Both the position numbers and the translations under genes were made by a program. From Aplectana chamaeleonis (taxonomy: Eukaryota > Nematoda > Chromadorea > Rhabditida > Cosmocercidae), in NCBI GenBank assembly GCA_029168955.1, contig JAPDOI010001750.1:81905-145904 (forward strand): a stretch of 64,000 bases of DNA, given 5' to 3'. This document shows, one piece after another, positions 10,961-22,100 of the stretch. How positions within the stretch are numbered: the first letter of the stretch is position 1; each line of letters opens with the position of its first letter. The notes under the pieces are model-generated. The model was not told where the DNA came from, searched no databases, and saw nothing but the letters and a program-made list of their open reading frames with translations.

Positions 10961-11639
10961 AGCATTATCGCTCACGTCAAATGCACCGGCACCTCACTCC
11001 AGACTCCTGCATCCTACATTTCAAAGAACAATTTCTTCATTATCAACCGGATCTGAGACACGATACTTGATACACCTCCGTTAGTCGTTGAAGGAAACTC
11101 AATTTCAAAGATGGATGCAGTGCAAAAAGTTCGATGGATGATGTTTCTCTTGACAAGTTCATGACAGTATCATTTATTGAGATTTTGACCTGCATAGATT
11201 GACCTACGATATCCATGACAAGATTGAAAAATAATTGAAAAGAGTTACAGAAGGTTCCTGAACACAGCGGTAGTTCCTGTAGTGCCCCCCTTCCCCCAAC
11301 GGTTTTTAATAGTTTTTCTAGAAAGTGATTAGCTTGAAGTTTTTGTACAATAGTGGTCTGATATTGCCAAGTGCGCATCCAATGAATGAATGAGATGGAA
11401 AGTCTTGACTGTGTTGTATTGAGACTTGAATCCCATTGTCATTCTGGTATTCGTAATATGTTCGTATATTAATATGCATTACGAGATAGGGGCTACAGCT
11501 TGTGGTATACTCTGTCCCAATCAAGTCAGACATTGCAGAATCCAAAGAAGCTGCGCTTCCTCTTCGTCTCAATCGCGGAATTGTATTGGAGACGCAGCGC
11601 TTTTTTATCGAATGCACAACTCAGAGCGGCATAACTCCC

Positions 11640-12230
11640 CGCAGTAACTCTAAGACAATTTGCCGCGTCAGTGCCGGGAAAGTACCGCGACCCTCGTCTG
11701 TGCCGCGATAGTTCCGCGACAGTACCGCAGCGGTTCAGCGATCAGACAATTTTGTTGCCATGTCCTGAGCGTCGACATCGCCGTGATAGTACCGCAGCGG
11801 CTCCGCGTTAGAACCGCGCCGACTCCGCGAGGATGCAGCAGTGAACCCGCCTGGAGTACCATGTACTATCCTGTGTGGTAAAACGAAATTGCTGCCGGTT
11901 CAATTACCCAAGTTTGAGGCACATTTCGTGATTCCTTGGGCGCAAAAGCAGCGGTGACCTTTGTCCCTATTAGACGGAGGATGTAGCGCCCGCAGGTGCG
12001 TATTTTGTTGTTCTTAGGCCCCCTTAGTTATACTATCGTTTTTAATAACTTGATATCAGATACTCTCCCGGTGCCGCTGCGGCACTATCACGGAGCCGAA
12101 GCGGCATTGCCGCATCGCCGCTTCGGCTCCGCGATGTTGCCGAGCTGCACTATCGGGGAGCCGAAGTGGCGATTTCTCTCAGAGAAAGGTCTCGTAGAGT
12201 TGCAGCGAGTTTGCGGACGGCGCCGCTGAT
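11640..12230. repeat. GC-rich inverted-repeat tract
   Basis: Short units (ACAGTACCGCAGCGG, GTGCCGCTGCGGCAC, GGAGCCGAAGCGGC) recur in both orientations. A perfect 15 bp hairpin lies at 12091-12105 and 12117-12131. The tract also contains GGTTCAATTACCCAAGTTTG at 11897-11916, which recurs elsewhere in the window. It is probably an old transposon remnant. Confidence 0.5.
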
Positions 12231-13481
12231 CTATGTACCTTTGCGTACGCATTAATTCATCCGACTTCTCATTTTGTTTTCAATAGCTTTATTGTTTTAT
12301 TATCCTTCGGGATTTTAGAAAGTTCCTGAGAACAATCTCTGAGAAATTACATCAATAAAAAACAGTAAAGTGAAATTGTCCTTAGTGTCAACTGGACATA
12401 CTATGTCTTAACACGGAGATTTCCCGGCAAAAAAGCGGCATAGTATTTATAAATTGCAAAAAGTTGTAATTTTCATGTCCCATGGCGTGGATGGCGCGCG
12501 CGAAGCTGCCTCTTCCGTCTGTAATGCACTCTCGTGCTGTTTCTAACCTCCGCTCCCCACCAGCACGCACAGAAACCATGAGAATTTTACAGCTTATACT
12601 TGTAGTCGTATATTTCTTTATAAACCTACGTTGGGGCCAAAGAAAAAATGATTTCGGAAATCAAGAAACCAAAACGAGGATGAGACTAAAAAATTGTACA
12701 TTCTCAAGTACTTTTCGACTTCCGCTCAATTTGAGCTAAAATTTGAAAAAAAATATCCAGGAGATAGATTTTACGAAGTAGTCAAGATGGGAGCCTGAAT
12801 CGATTGATGTCGCCGTTCCTCGCCACGGCATGAAATGGTCCAAACTGTTTCCTGTTACCGCTGGCGCTGACGGCGTCGCTTCCGGAGTCGATGCTGTCGA
12901 GGTGACGGAAGCACTCATCAACGTCATCTCGTCGAAGCTATCACGCGACACGTCGCCGCCCTCGCCCGTTGCGTGGCGTCCTTTATTCTATGAAGGGGTC
13001 TGCAGAGTTGAAGTTGTGGCGTTGCTCGCAGCGACGAACAGAGCTGGCTGATGCAATATCGATTACATTCGGCGACGAGGGCAACAGACGCGGCGACGAT
13101 AATGTTCGGAAACATTTTTGTCGCCGCGTCAAGGCTGACGCTCGGCGACTAGTCGCCGGTCATTGCAACCCTGCAGACCCCTTAACTCATAACGGACCGC
13201 GAGTCCACACTGGGCACCCACGCTATAAAACATTCACTATTTTTTGAAGTTTTGAGACATGGGATCTTTTCTAATTACCAATAGGTTCCTCATAATGTAA
13301 CCTATTTATAATCACAGTGGTCAAGCATTTCCTAGTCATTTTATTGCATCTCCGGAAATCACACTTTTCAAATTTTCAGTTTTTAGTGAAATTCGTGTCG
13401 ACTGCTATAAAATAACCATCGGTCAACTTCGTTTCAGATTTCTACAAATTCCGAGTAAAGGATAATTGGAGGGGAGGGGGC
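12231..13481. other. Non-coding stretch with GC-rich repeat block
   Basis: 12525-12600 carries family R2 sequence (TCTAACCTCCGCTCCCCACC). 12780-13210 is GC-rich with many CGTCGCCG/CGGCGACG units in both orientations and ends in GGTCTGCAGAG / CTGCAGACCCC inverted blocks. ORFs on both strands reflect composition only. Confidence 0.45.
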
Positions 13482-13964
13482 TTAAAGGCACAGTCCAAGT
13501 TCGGTGACGAATTCTGAGATTTCCACATAATTGTGAAGTTCACCCACCCTATATAGCCCCTGCCAAATGCGAGCTCTCAATTCCTCCAGATAAGCGAGAT
13601 ATGGGGGAAGCCACCTGGGGCGCCCATACACGGAAGCCACTTTGGCACGCCCCTTTTACGATCTTTCGAGCTCAGCAGCGGCGAGATGAGCGATGGTTTC
13701 TCACCAGCAGCACCGTTCTTCCCTTCATTCCCAGCCTCTTTCTTTATTCAGGTCGGTTCGCATACATCGGTTGCAAATGGCGGAAGTTACGAGCCTCGGA
13801 CAACTCGTCCACCATGCTTCCGTAGCACAATTTTCGAGGGGCCATAACTTTGCTCCTAGGGGGTCTTGTACGATTGCAAAGACATCATTAGAATCAGTGT
13901 GAAACCGTTTTCAAGATAGGTGAGAAAACAGAGGAACGGTTCTGAGGTTGGACTGTGCCTTTAA
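13482..13964. mobile_element. TTAA-flanked MITE (AGGCACAGTCC end)
   Basis: The ends are TTAAAGGCACAGTCCAA and TTGGACTGTGCCTTTAA, each with TTAA. The interior carries GACAACTCGTCCACC and GGGGCCATAACT.TGCTCC blocks. These recur in whole or diverged form at 19790-19990, 31390-31520, 32590-33300, 56470-56600, 57760-57880 and 58420-58850. It is non-autonomous and the best-preserved member. Confidence 0.75.
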
Positions 13965-14955
13965 AGCTTGCCGATGGCCCAATGCTCAACATTCCGTAGA
14001 AACTTCGTTATGGAGGTGTTGAATCAAGTGGTTTTTTTCAAGACTTTCAATAAAATATTTGGTATCCGCATATCATTATCTGTTTGTAAACGTGGCAGAT
14101 TTTTCTGTGACTTTGCGGAGGAGGCCGTTTTTTTGGGGGGAAGGGGGGTGCGAGATTACAAATCTAATCCCCATTCGTAGATTTCCGATGGAATTTTCGT
14201 CAAATACAACAGACAACTTTGCTGGTCAAAGCCTCTGAGTGCGCTAACAATAATGCTTATTAGGCCATCACGTACCTGGATCCGTTAATTTTTTTTTAAT
14301 TCGCAAATACTTTGGGTTTGCCTCGGACGGTGCGGTTCTAACCATTTGCCGTAACCTACAGAAAATTCTTGAAGTCATGAGACAAACGTTTTATTCGTAG
14401 CCAGCACGCCCGGGAATTCGCAAAAAGTTGTGTTTCAAGGCAGCTTGTGTGTGCGATGTTGGAATACCTTCTAAATACGGAACACACCAGGTTCGTAGGA
14501 AAGAGAATGATGATTGCTTTACCATGGCCTTTCTCCAATTTTCTGTAGATGGATATACTCTCAGGTGGAGTGGAAATGCGATAAATGTGATGGTTGAAAT
14601 GGTTCCCACTGGGCTGCGTGTCCACACATGTTACCCACGGAAACCCCTGAGGCGTGAAGCGCACCGGTTGGCTGTGGGAATTCGCCGTGCCGCAGCGGAA
14701 GTCGCTGGAGAGTAACCCTTCAGGCGAGCTGCAGTGATGAGAAGATTCTTGATACCTGAGTGGATTGGATGATTCACTGCAGTTTGCACCCGCGCCTCTC
14801 ACCTGACAACCTATGTATGCGAGAAAAGGCCGTCTCGTTTGATGCTTGTGCTCCTAACTGCTTATTCAGATACTCAAATGAGTTTGTCGCGTCATGTGGG
14901 TTTCCAAAGTTGTTGGCACCAGCTCACATGTTGGTGGGGAAATTATCTTGGATAA
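13965..14955. other. Unassigned stretch with a long minus-strand frame
   Basis: A 148-codon minus-strand frame (14356-14802) overlaps a 95-codon plus-strand frame. Neither shows a domain, signal peptide or splice-supported structure. I assign no function. Confidence 0.4.
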
Positions 14956-15267
14956 GGCTCCGTCCATAGCAGACGACCAGCGGCAAAGCGTCAAGGCTTC
15001 GGAGCATCATGCGCCAGCGCTCAAACGCTGGCGCATGACGCTCGACGGCTTTCGCATCCAACGTGTCCGAGGACGGCACGTGGTTAACGATGGTATCGAT
15101 AATATTAGTGGCAGCCATTACGGTCGATATGCCTCCACCGTCAGCGACTGGCCGGCTGCGACTGGCTGGTCGCTGGGGAGTGAGATCAATAGCAAATGCT
15201 GAATATGCAAACCCCCAGCGTCACTTTACGGTCACTTGACGCTAGGACGTCTGCTATAGAAGGAGCC
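14956..15267. mobile_element. TIR element with TAA target duplication (PIF/Harbinger-like)
   Basis: The terminal repeats GGCTCCGTCCATAGCAGACG and CGTCTGCTATAGAAGGAGCC (3 mismatches) enclose 312 bp and are flanked by TAA on both sides. A 3 bp TWA duplication is the hallmark of PIF/Harbinger elements. A perfect 13 bp hairpin (15007-15019 / 15026-15038) lies inside. There is no transposase. Confidence 0.65.
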
Positions 15268-15977
15268 TAATAGCTCCGACTTCGTCGTTGTCACTCAGCT
15301 GACAGGAGAAGAAGGACACCCCTTGAAGGGGAGGTCCCATCGAATTATTAACCAACACATTTAAAACGGCCGATGGTGGGGAAGTGGGGAGATAAAACAA
15401 CAAGGTAAGTTCTCCTGACTCTTTTCTTGTCCCCCCTTCGAGCATGATGAAGGCGCAAAGTCTTTTCCTGCGAAGCCGTCTCGCACTTCTGAATTTGTCG
15501 GTAGGGCTGCCTCTCAAGAGCAGTGGACAGTACTATATCTGACTGGATTACCTCTAAGATGAAACGTTTTCCTGTATTCTGACGCTAGAGGCAATAATTT
15601 TAAGGATAGGAAACTATCCAACGCAGCGAGGTTCGAAAATCTCATTTTTCATCAAGCAATAAACGACAGATGTAGTGTTGAGATACCATGGCGAAGACCT
15701 GCTGCTAGCGCTTTTGATATATCTCCTTTTATGTGTGTTTTTACGTCTGTCGGTAAATTGTTCCACGTCACGAAGGAAGAATCTTACAATTGCAGGGATT
15801 AATAATGCGTTCATATCCCTACTCATTTGATGCATTATGTCGTGACTTCCGTACGACTCAGTCATCTAGAGACCGCTGCCTGGCCTCCTCGTCACTGGTC
15901 CCCCCACAATCGCCTAGCGAAGGAATTTTCATTATGCAGAGACGCAGACGGTGCATCACACCGGCCGCCTGGCAAGT

Positions 15978-16209
15978 CAGGGCTGGGATTCATGAACACC
16001 TTGGGTCGCGGCAGGGTTTGGTTTGGTTTGGTTAGCTGCCCCACTGGAACCAAACTGAAGCAAACCATCACCGACGGGGGGCGGTAACATGGAATCCATG
16101 CGTAATCCAGTCCTGACCAAACCTAGCGATGATGAATCGCAGGTTTGCGAAAGTTTCCAACCGAACCCTGCTGGGACTCCCGGCTTAGTGTTCATGAATC
16201 ACAGCCCTG
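15978..16209. mobile_element. Short TIR element, hAT-like ends
   Basis: The left end CAGGGCTGGGATTCATGAAC is mirrored by GTTCATGAATCACAGCCCTG at the right end. CAGGG-type ends suggest hAT, but I could not see a clean 8 bp target duplication. Confidence 0.5.
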
Positions 16210-16835
16210 ATCGCCAGTGTTAACACCGCTGCCATCGTGAGTGCCGCTCATCCTGCGATCGCGTCATATCCCTGTGACGTCCTGCTTCCTCGGATCGACA
16301 TCAGGTTTGCGGTCCATTCCTGCCGATCCCGCGCACAGAGGAGGGTCTTCAACGCGGTGGCGTCCTGCCCTCACCTCCTCTGCTTCCGTCATTGCCTGGT
16401 GGTCGAGCAGGATTCTGGTCAACATGTAGCCCTCACTGCCCGTGCGTCGGTTCCTCCCCATGCCAGAGAGTTCACCAGGTAGTAGAGTTCGATCTCACCC
16501 CGTTCTCAGTTGGGCAAAGTCAGTCCCCTGAAGCGTAGGATAAGTTATATTTTAACTTATCTAAATTCGCCGCAGCGTTCCCTATTGTTCAGCGGGTCGT
16601 ATGGAGAAAACGAGTTCCTCCATCATTGTGAGGCTCTGAAGTAGTAATCATAGGCCTAAAATTCTCTCTATTCCGATTAATACTGATCGCTGAAATCCTT
16701 CCTATAGCCACAAGCACCTCATTGCGAACGCGCTTCATGGCAGGTTCATTCGGAACGCTTTCCTGGCAGAGAAAAAACCTCTAAGCAACAGATGATCCTC
16801 AACTGCTGAGTTCGGCCACCCTAACGTATCCACTT
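16210..16835. other. No gene recognised
   Basis: 16230-16490 is GC-rich with overlapping ORFs on both strands that have no domain. Nothing else supportable was seen. Confidence 0.4.
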
Positions 16836-17084
16836 GTTGCCGGATGCATCAACGCGCCGGGTTGGGGTAGGGGCAGGGCAGTCGACATCGTTGAAGATCG
16901 CAGTGCGAGGGCAGTAGATCATCTAATCAATCGTGCCCCAGCTGTCTTTTTCGCTGCTCTATCTGCCCCAGCCTCCGAGCTGGGGCAGCTGGGGCACGAC
17001 TGATTTAGTGATTTACAGAGTTCTTCAAGGGCGCAGACTGCCCTGCCCCTGCCCCAACCCGGCCCAATGATGCATCCGGCCCCT
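16836..17084. mobile_element. Palindromic TIR element (GGCAGGGGC family)
   Basis: Near-perfect ~48 bp inverted ends: GCCGGATGCATCA..GC.GGGTTGGGG on the left and its complement on the right. The centre contains GTGCCCCAGCTG and CAGCTGGGGCAC. A related element at 57002-57331 shares GCAGGGGCAGTGCAG- and CTGCCCCTGCCCCAA-type blocks. Confidence 0.6.
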
Positions 17085-17653
17085 GGGCGTATGACGAAGG
17101 CATGGCGGGTTATTTTCCTATTTTCTTATTCTGGCTTTGGATTTGCGGCTGGTCAATCACGTGATGATTGGAACAGAGATATCGTCATATGAATCTTCAC
17201 GCACATTTCTTCCCTACTCCCTGTGTGCTTCTAATATGTTAGCTTCCGCTGTGTTTTGCACGTTTCCTGTCACTGCTAGGAAGGATGCTGTATGTCATGA
17301 TTTCACTCAAACGTTTTCACACTATTGCAAATGTTTATGCATGAAAACATACTTTGATCAAATTGATTATTAGCCCGTCCCAGCGCGCGTCTTACCTCCA
17401 AACCAGCTAAATCTGAAAATAAAATCATTATGAATTTGATTTCTTGCTCTCCTACATGAGCTTGAATTGACTTGGAAATAGTGGGAAGATTATGCTATTC
17501 GGGAACCGGAAAGTAATGTCGTTTTCTTATGCTACATCTAATCTGTTTACTTTCGCAATCTGTTTCAAATGTTCTTGGATGGTCGACCAAGGTTGGTTAA
17601 GACTATTTGACAACTTCTTGGTCGTCTAACACGAATTTGCTTCTACTTGCGCC

Positions 17654-17895
17654 GTTAGACCCCCGTCAGAGTTGCTCGAACGACTGAGTCCCACCCGCTC
17701 GATACGCACCAGAGTAGTGACAGCTTGATGCAGAAAATCCACCCGATGAAACCGCCTGCGACCGTCTACTTGCGTCCGCAATCCTCCCATTCGATACTGG
17801 TGCTCCACGCGCGCACACAGGCAGGGTCAATGCACCCGAGGTCGGTTTTTCCGCCCGAACTCGGTACTTCGTCTAAATCTGACGGGGGTCTTAAC
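17654..17895. mobile_element. Probable short TIR element
   Basis: GTTAGACCCCCGTCAGA at the left is mirrored by TCTGACGGGGGTCTTAAC at the right, ~240 bp apart. I saw no clear target duplication. Confidence 0.4.
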
Positions 17896-18742
17896 ACGTC
17901 GTCGTCTCACGTTGCTGGTCTTTCTAATCGACACGTGTCCGGAAGACAAAAATTACCTGATTTGAAGTTAGAAAACCACCTTTGGCGTTCACTAATGTCA
18001 AATGGATTTGAATAAACATCACAAATGTTCTTGATAGCTACTGTTGCGTCACTTCGCTTGCAAAACTCAAAAAGTATGCAATGCCGGATGTGCACCTCTG
18101 TGGTATTTGGCTTGCCATTTAACACAAAATCAGAATAAAAAACATTGGTTTAATTGTCTATAAGTAAAGGAGTCACTATAATCTTGCCTCTGAACCAAAC
18201 AATGAGCTGATAAATAAAAAATCAAGTATTGACATAAGCAGAAACGACACTCTTCCGGTCCGCCTAGCACAACCACCCGAGCGCCTACCCCTGTAAGGAA
18301 ATGAATGGACTGTCCTGACCACCATTTTTGATAGGACTATGAGCACTAGAACGGTCAAATGCAGATACGCCTGCAGTAATCGCTATATGCACTGTGCGTT
18401 TTGGATTCAGGCAGTAGCGAGGGGTCGTGCTGCTTTATTGGCAAATTATCAGCGAAAATGTAGCGGTGATGGGCGTAAGCAGAACCGCTCGCTTATCGTA
18501 ATGTTTTTCTGGGATCACTGAGCTTTAGATTCCGGCGGAAAGGGTAGCGGTTTCACCGTGAAGTTCCCAGCGCCTGCGTTTGGACTTCTTGAACCCATAC
18601 CCTAGCTCAAGTTTTTGGTTTAAGTCTTTAAAGTAGAAGGTTCAGGAGGTCCCTCTTTTTTATCATCTCCGAAGAAGGCAGGGAAGGGCAACGGTCTTGT
18701 GATGTGTTCTAACCCATATACCATGCAGTTTACAAACGTTAG

Positions 18743-18902
18743 AGATCCCGGTCCGCAGTAGCGGACTACAGCTTCTGGATCACGCGATACGTCAAAATCG
18801 TGTTAGGAGAAATGTGAACCGTGCCGAGACCAAATGGTCCCAGCAAGGGTATCACGTGTCGCGTGATGCAACAGCCGTAGTCCGCAGATGCGGACCGGAA
18901 TT
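18743..18902. mobile_element. Short TIR element (CCGGTCCGCA family), copy 1
   Basis: CCCGGTCCGCAGTAGCGGAC at 18747 is mirrored by GTCCGCAGATGCGGACCGG ending at 18898. The same design recurs at 51200-51392 and, with longer ends, at 63407-63687. It lies ~70 bp beyond the 3' end of the ShKT gene. Confidence 0.6.
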
Positions 18903-18975
18903 TCGGCCCAAGAACGAAAGTAAATGCATAAAATTTCAAAACCATAAAAAAATTTTCTTACCTAACTTAGATGTC

Positions 18976-19148
18976 TTAACCGAATATATTCGGCACTTTC
19001 GGTATCTTCGGTAAAGTTGGAGGACATTTGCCGCACGTCTTCCGACAATACATTGTGAGGACCGCAATGTATTTAAGGCTGTTGCAGTGACTTTTCAGCA
19101 GGAAACAAGGAGACAAACCGTTTTCTCCGGCGAGTTTGTCGAAACAGC
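18976..19148 (-). CDS. ShKT gene, terminal exon e (ShKT domain 3)
   Basis: 173 nt from TGTTCCAG to the TAA at 18976. It encodes CFDKLAGENGLSPC, a mid Cys pair region (SHC, TMYC) and KTCGKC, then a Pro-rich end (PPTLPKIPKVPNIFG). It is more diverged from domains 1 and 2 than they are from each other. A second copy of this exon, the same 173 nt long, lies at 59209-59381. Confidence 0.85.
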
Positions 19149-22100
19149 CTGGAACATTGAAAACTCAAATTCTTAACGAAAATGGGTGTGGATGGATGCA
19201 AAAGGTTTTCCACCATTATGGAGAGAGCTCAGTTGTTCATCGAGGTATTTTGATACCGTACCTTTTTTTGGCTCCTTATCTTTGCCTGAGTCCTTCGAGT
19301 CTTTTGAATCAGAATCATCTGGTTCATCCGTATCTGGAGAGTCCGGGGAGTCAGTATCATCATTCGAGTCTGAGTCTGACGTGTCAGGAGCAGGCCCATT
19401 CGGTGACGGTGGATTTGGAGAGTTGGGGTAACCGGGTCCATTCGGTGACGCTGGATTCGATGAATCCGGAGAAGCAGGTCCGTATGGTGACCCTGGATTT
19501 GACACTGCATTGGGGTGATATGGTGCGGACGGATTTCCTGAGTCGGAACATTTGCCACATGTTCTTGGGCATTGATCAGCCATCAGCGAGAGGTAAGCAG
19601 CATTGCTGCAGAGGTGAGCACTGTTAGGACAATCGGAGACACCAGTTCTAGGATTAAGTTTGTCCACACAACCTGAAAATCAGAACAATAAGGATAAGAC
19701 CAGAATTATATCAAAGACGGTATTTCCTTGGAACAGAACAGCCAGATGATTTTTCAGCTTTTATGCAGATCTTGGAGAGATTCACTCGCTGATCACACTG
19801 ATATCTCTGAAATCGTCCAAGACCCCCTATGAATAGCGTTATGGCTCCTCAAGGATGCCTTTTTTCTGAGGGTGAAAATTTGGTGGACGAGTTGCAAACG
19901 AGGTCGGAGCTGCGGTGGTCGCTTATACCTCGCTTATTTTGAGGAATTTCTCGCCCTCGGCACGTGTTATATAGGAGCGGTCTCTGAGCGCAATGCCAGT
20001 TTTGCTTATCTTCGATAGATTTTACTAAAAATTGGTTACAAAGCTATCTGACATGCTGAACTTGAGAATCAGGTCAGTTTGGCTGGTTTTCAATAAAAAC
20101 ATTACACGCGAGGGCTCAATGAATCACAGACTCAAAGGGTCTCCGAGCGCACACTCGTTGTCAGAGTGTCTACTTCATATAAATCAGGTCTCTCTGGAAG
20201 CGCTCCGAAAAAATTTTCAGACCTGACCTAAAACTTCGCTCTGGTGTTGATGTGCTGATCGCAAGTCTGTTGTTCGTTTGTGACAGTTCGGATGATTTAG
20301 CCAGATTTATCTGCAAAATTCCCACTGAGATGGAATTTCAGAGTCTAAATGAGACTTTTTACAACTTCCAAAATGCTTCAACTGATTTGGCTCGAAACTG
20401 TTTTACTACAGTAGATTACGGTGGGTATAAGGTAGTTTGGACTCAGTTTTGGCAGAAAAATTGACTTTAGGGGTTAATTGGAATGCTGAGCACAAACTTG
20501 AGATCCATTTGTCAATTTTCGAGGATATAGGTAGATTACGCCCTCTAAATGGCAATTATAACCGCCGTCAACCACAGTTATTCTCAGAATATTGACAGCA
20601 AGACTCCAGATTCGTCATCAGCAACCCGAATAATCCCCTCATAGAAGTTTTGAGTGATATCCAAAACAACTTTCATGAAAATCTCAAGCTTTGCCTGATA
20701 GTTGTATGGCCCTTATCTCCTCGGAAAGCTGCAAAGGTGCAAAAAACCTTGTTCAGAGGTGGAATAAGCAAAACGTGACCTCAGATTCGGAGACAGAGTG
20801 CCATAATTGGTTTGAAAACGTTCATTGCCTCTCGGATCTGGAAGAACACCATACGAAAATCCCTAGTTAGGTCGAACGCCGTGTAAATTTGGACAAGCAT
20901 CATGTATCGCGGACAAGAGGTCTAGCTCCCACGTCTTGCGGCGTTTTCGATTATCCAATCTGTCTTGTTCACTCTCCGGCTAAGTATCTTGTCGGGCACC
21001 GACTTTCCCATAGTATGCACCTTTCATGTGGCAGCTTTTGTACAAACCTCAACTGCGGGGGTTTAGCCATTGTGCTAGCCTCAAGTCATAACACTGGCAC
21101 CCTCCTTGCGTCTCCGTTACGGTAAGGATTACTAAAACAACTATGCTCCAGTGACCGACGCAAGCCGCTCACCTCGCATCCGAGTTTGCACCTACGCCGA
21201 AAATGTCAAAATCACCTTCGCAGTCGACCCTCCGAAGGAATATGGCTACTAAAGTCAATGGTCAGCTCATATAGATTGCAGAATGCTCAAACTTTCTTTA
21301 GCTACTCTCGACACCCACAGTGACTAAAATATCTTCAACTAACATACCTGCAGACGGGGGTCCGTTGTTGGAAGCTGAGTAAGGTGCCACACCGGAGTTG
21401 GCCTGCCCAGAGTCATGACATCTGCCGCAGGTTCTTGGGCATTGATCGGTCATTAGTTGGAAGTAGGTGTGGTCATTGCAGAGGTGCGCACTGCCAGGAC
21501 AGTCGGAGACACCGGTTCTTGGATTGAGTTTGTCGACGCAACCTGGAATTCAAAAAGCTGCTGATACATGACTCCAAAGTTTTACTGCACTAGCTCAGAA
21601 AATCTGCGATGGCCGGCATCAAGTTGCTGTTGGGTATGACGACGTGCAAGAAAACCATTGCGTAGCCATTATAGCAGAGCAACGTTGCATCAAACGCATT
21701 GCCTTAGTCGGAAACCGTGGCAGTTTTTCTTGACCAAATCGGACTTATAAACGGATATGGATTTGTGTATTGAGAGAAAATCAAGTAATCTTCCCAGCAT
21801 ACCTGCCGACGGAGGTCCAGGTGGTCCTGGATTAGGCTGGTTCGGGTATCCAGGCCCCGGCTGTGGTTGTGGATGTGGCTGGTATGGGGTTTCGGGCCCC
21901 GTGGGTTGCACTGGACCAGGCTGATTAGGAGACTCAGGCCCAGTTGGAGGTATCGGGTCGGGCTGATCCGGAATTTCGTTGTCACTTGGTGATTCTGGGT
22001 CTGGCTCTTCCGGAGATTCCGAGTCATCTGTTGGCATTGGAGTAGTAGTTTTATTCTTGAACCAATCGATTCCTTTTGACTTGGTCGTTCGGGAATCTTC

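Noticed and set aside
14356..14802. 148-codon minus-strand ORF
   Set aside because: No domain, no signal peptide, no splice sites, and an equally long plus-strand frame overlaps it.
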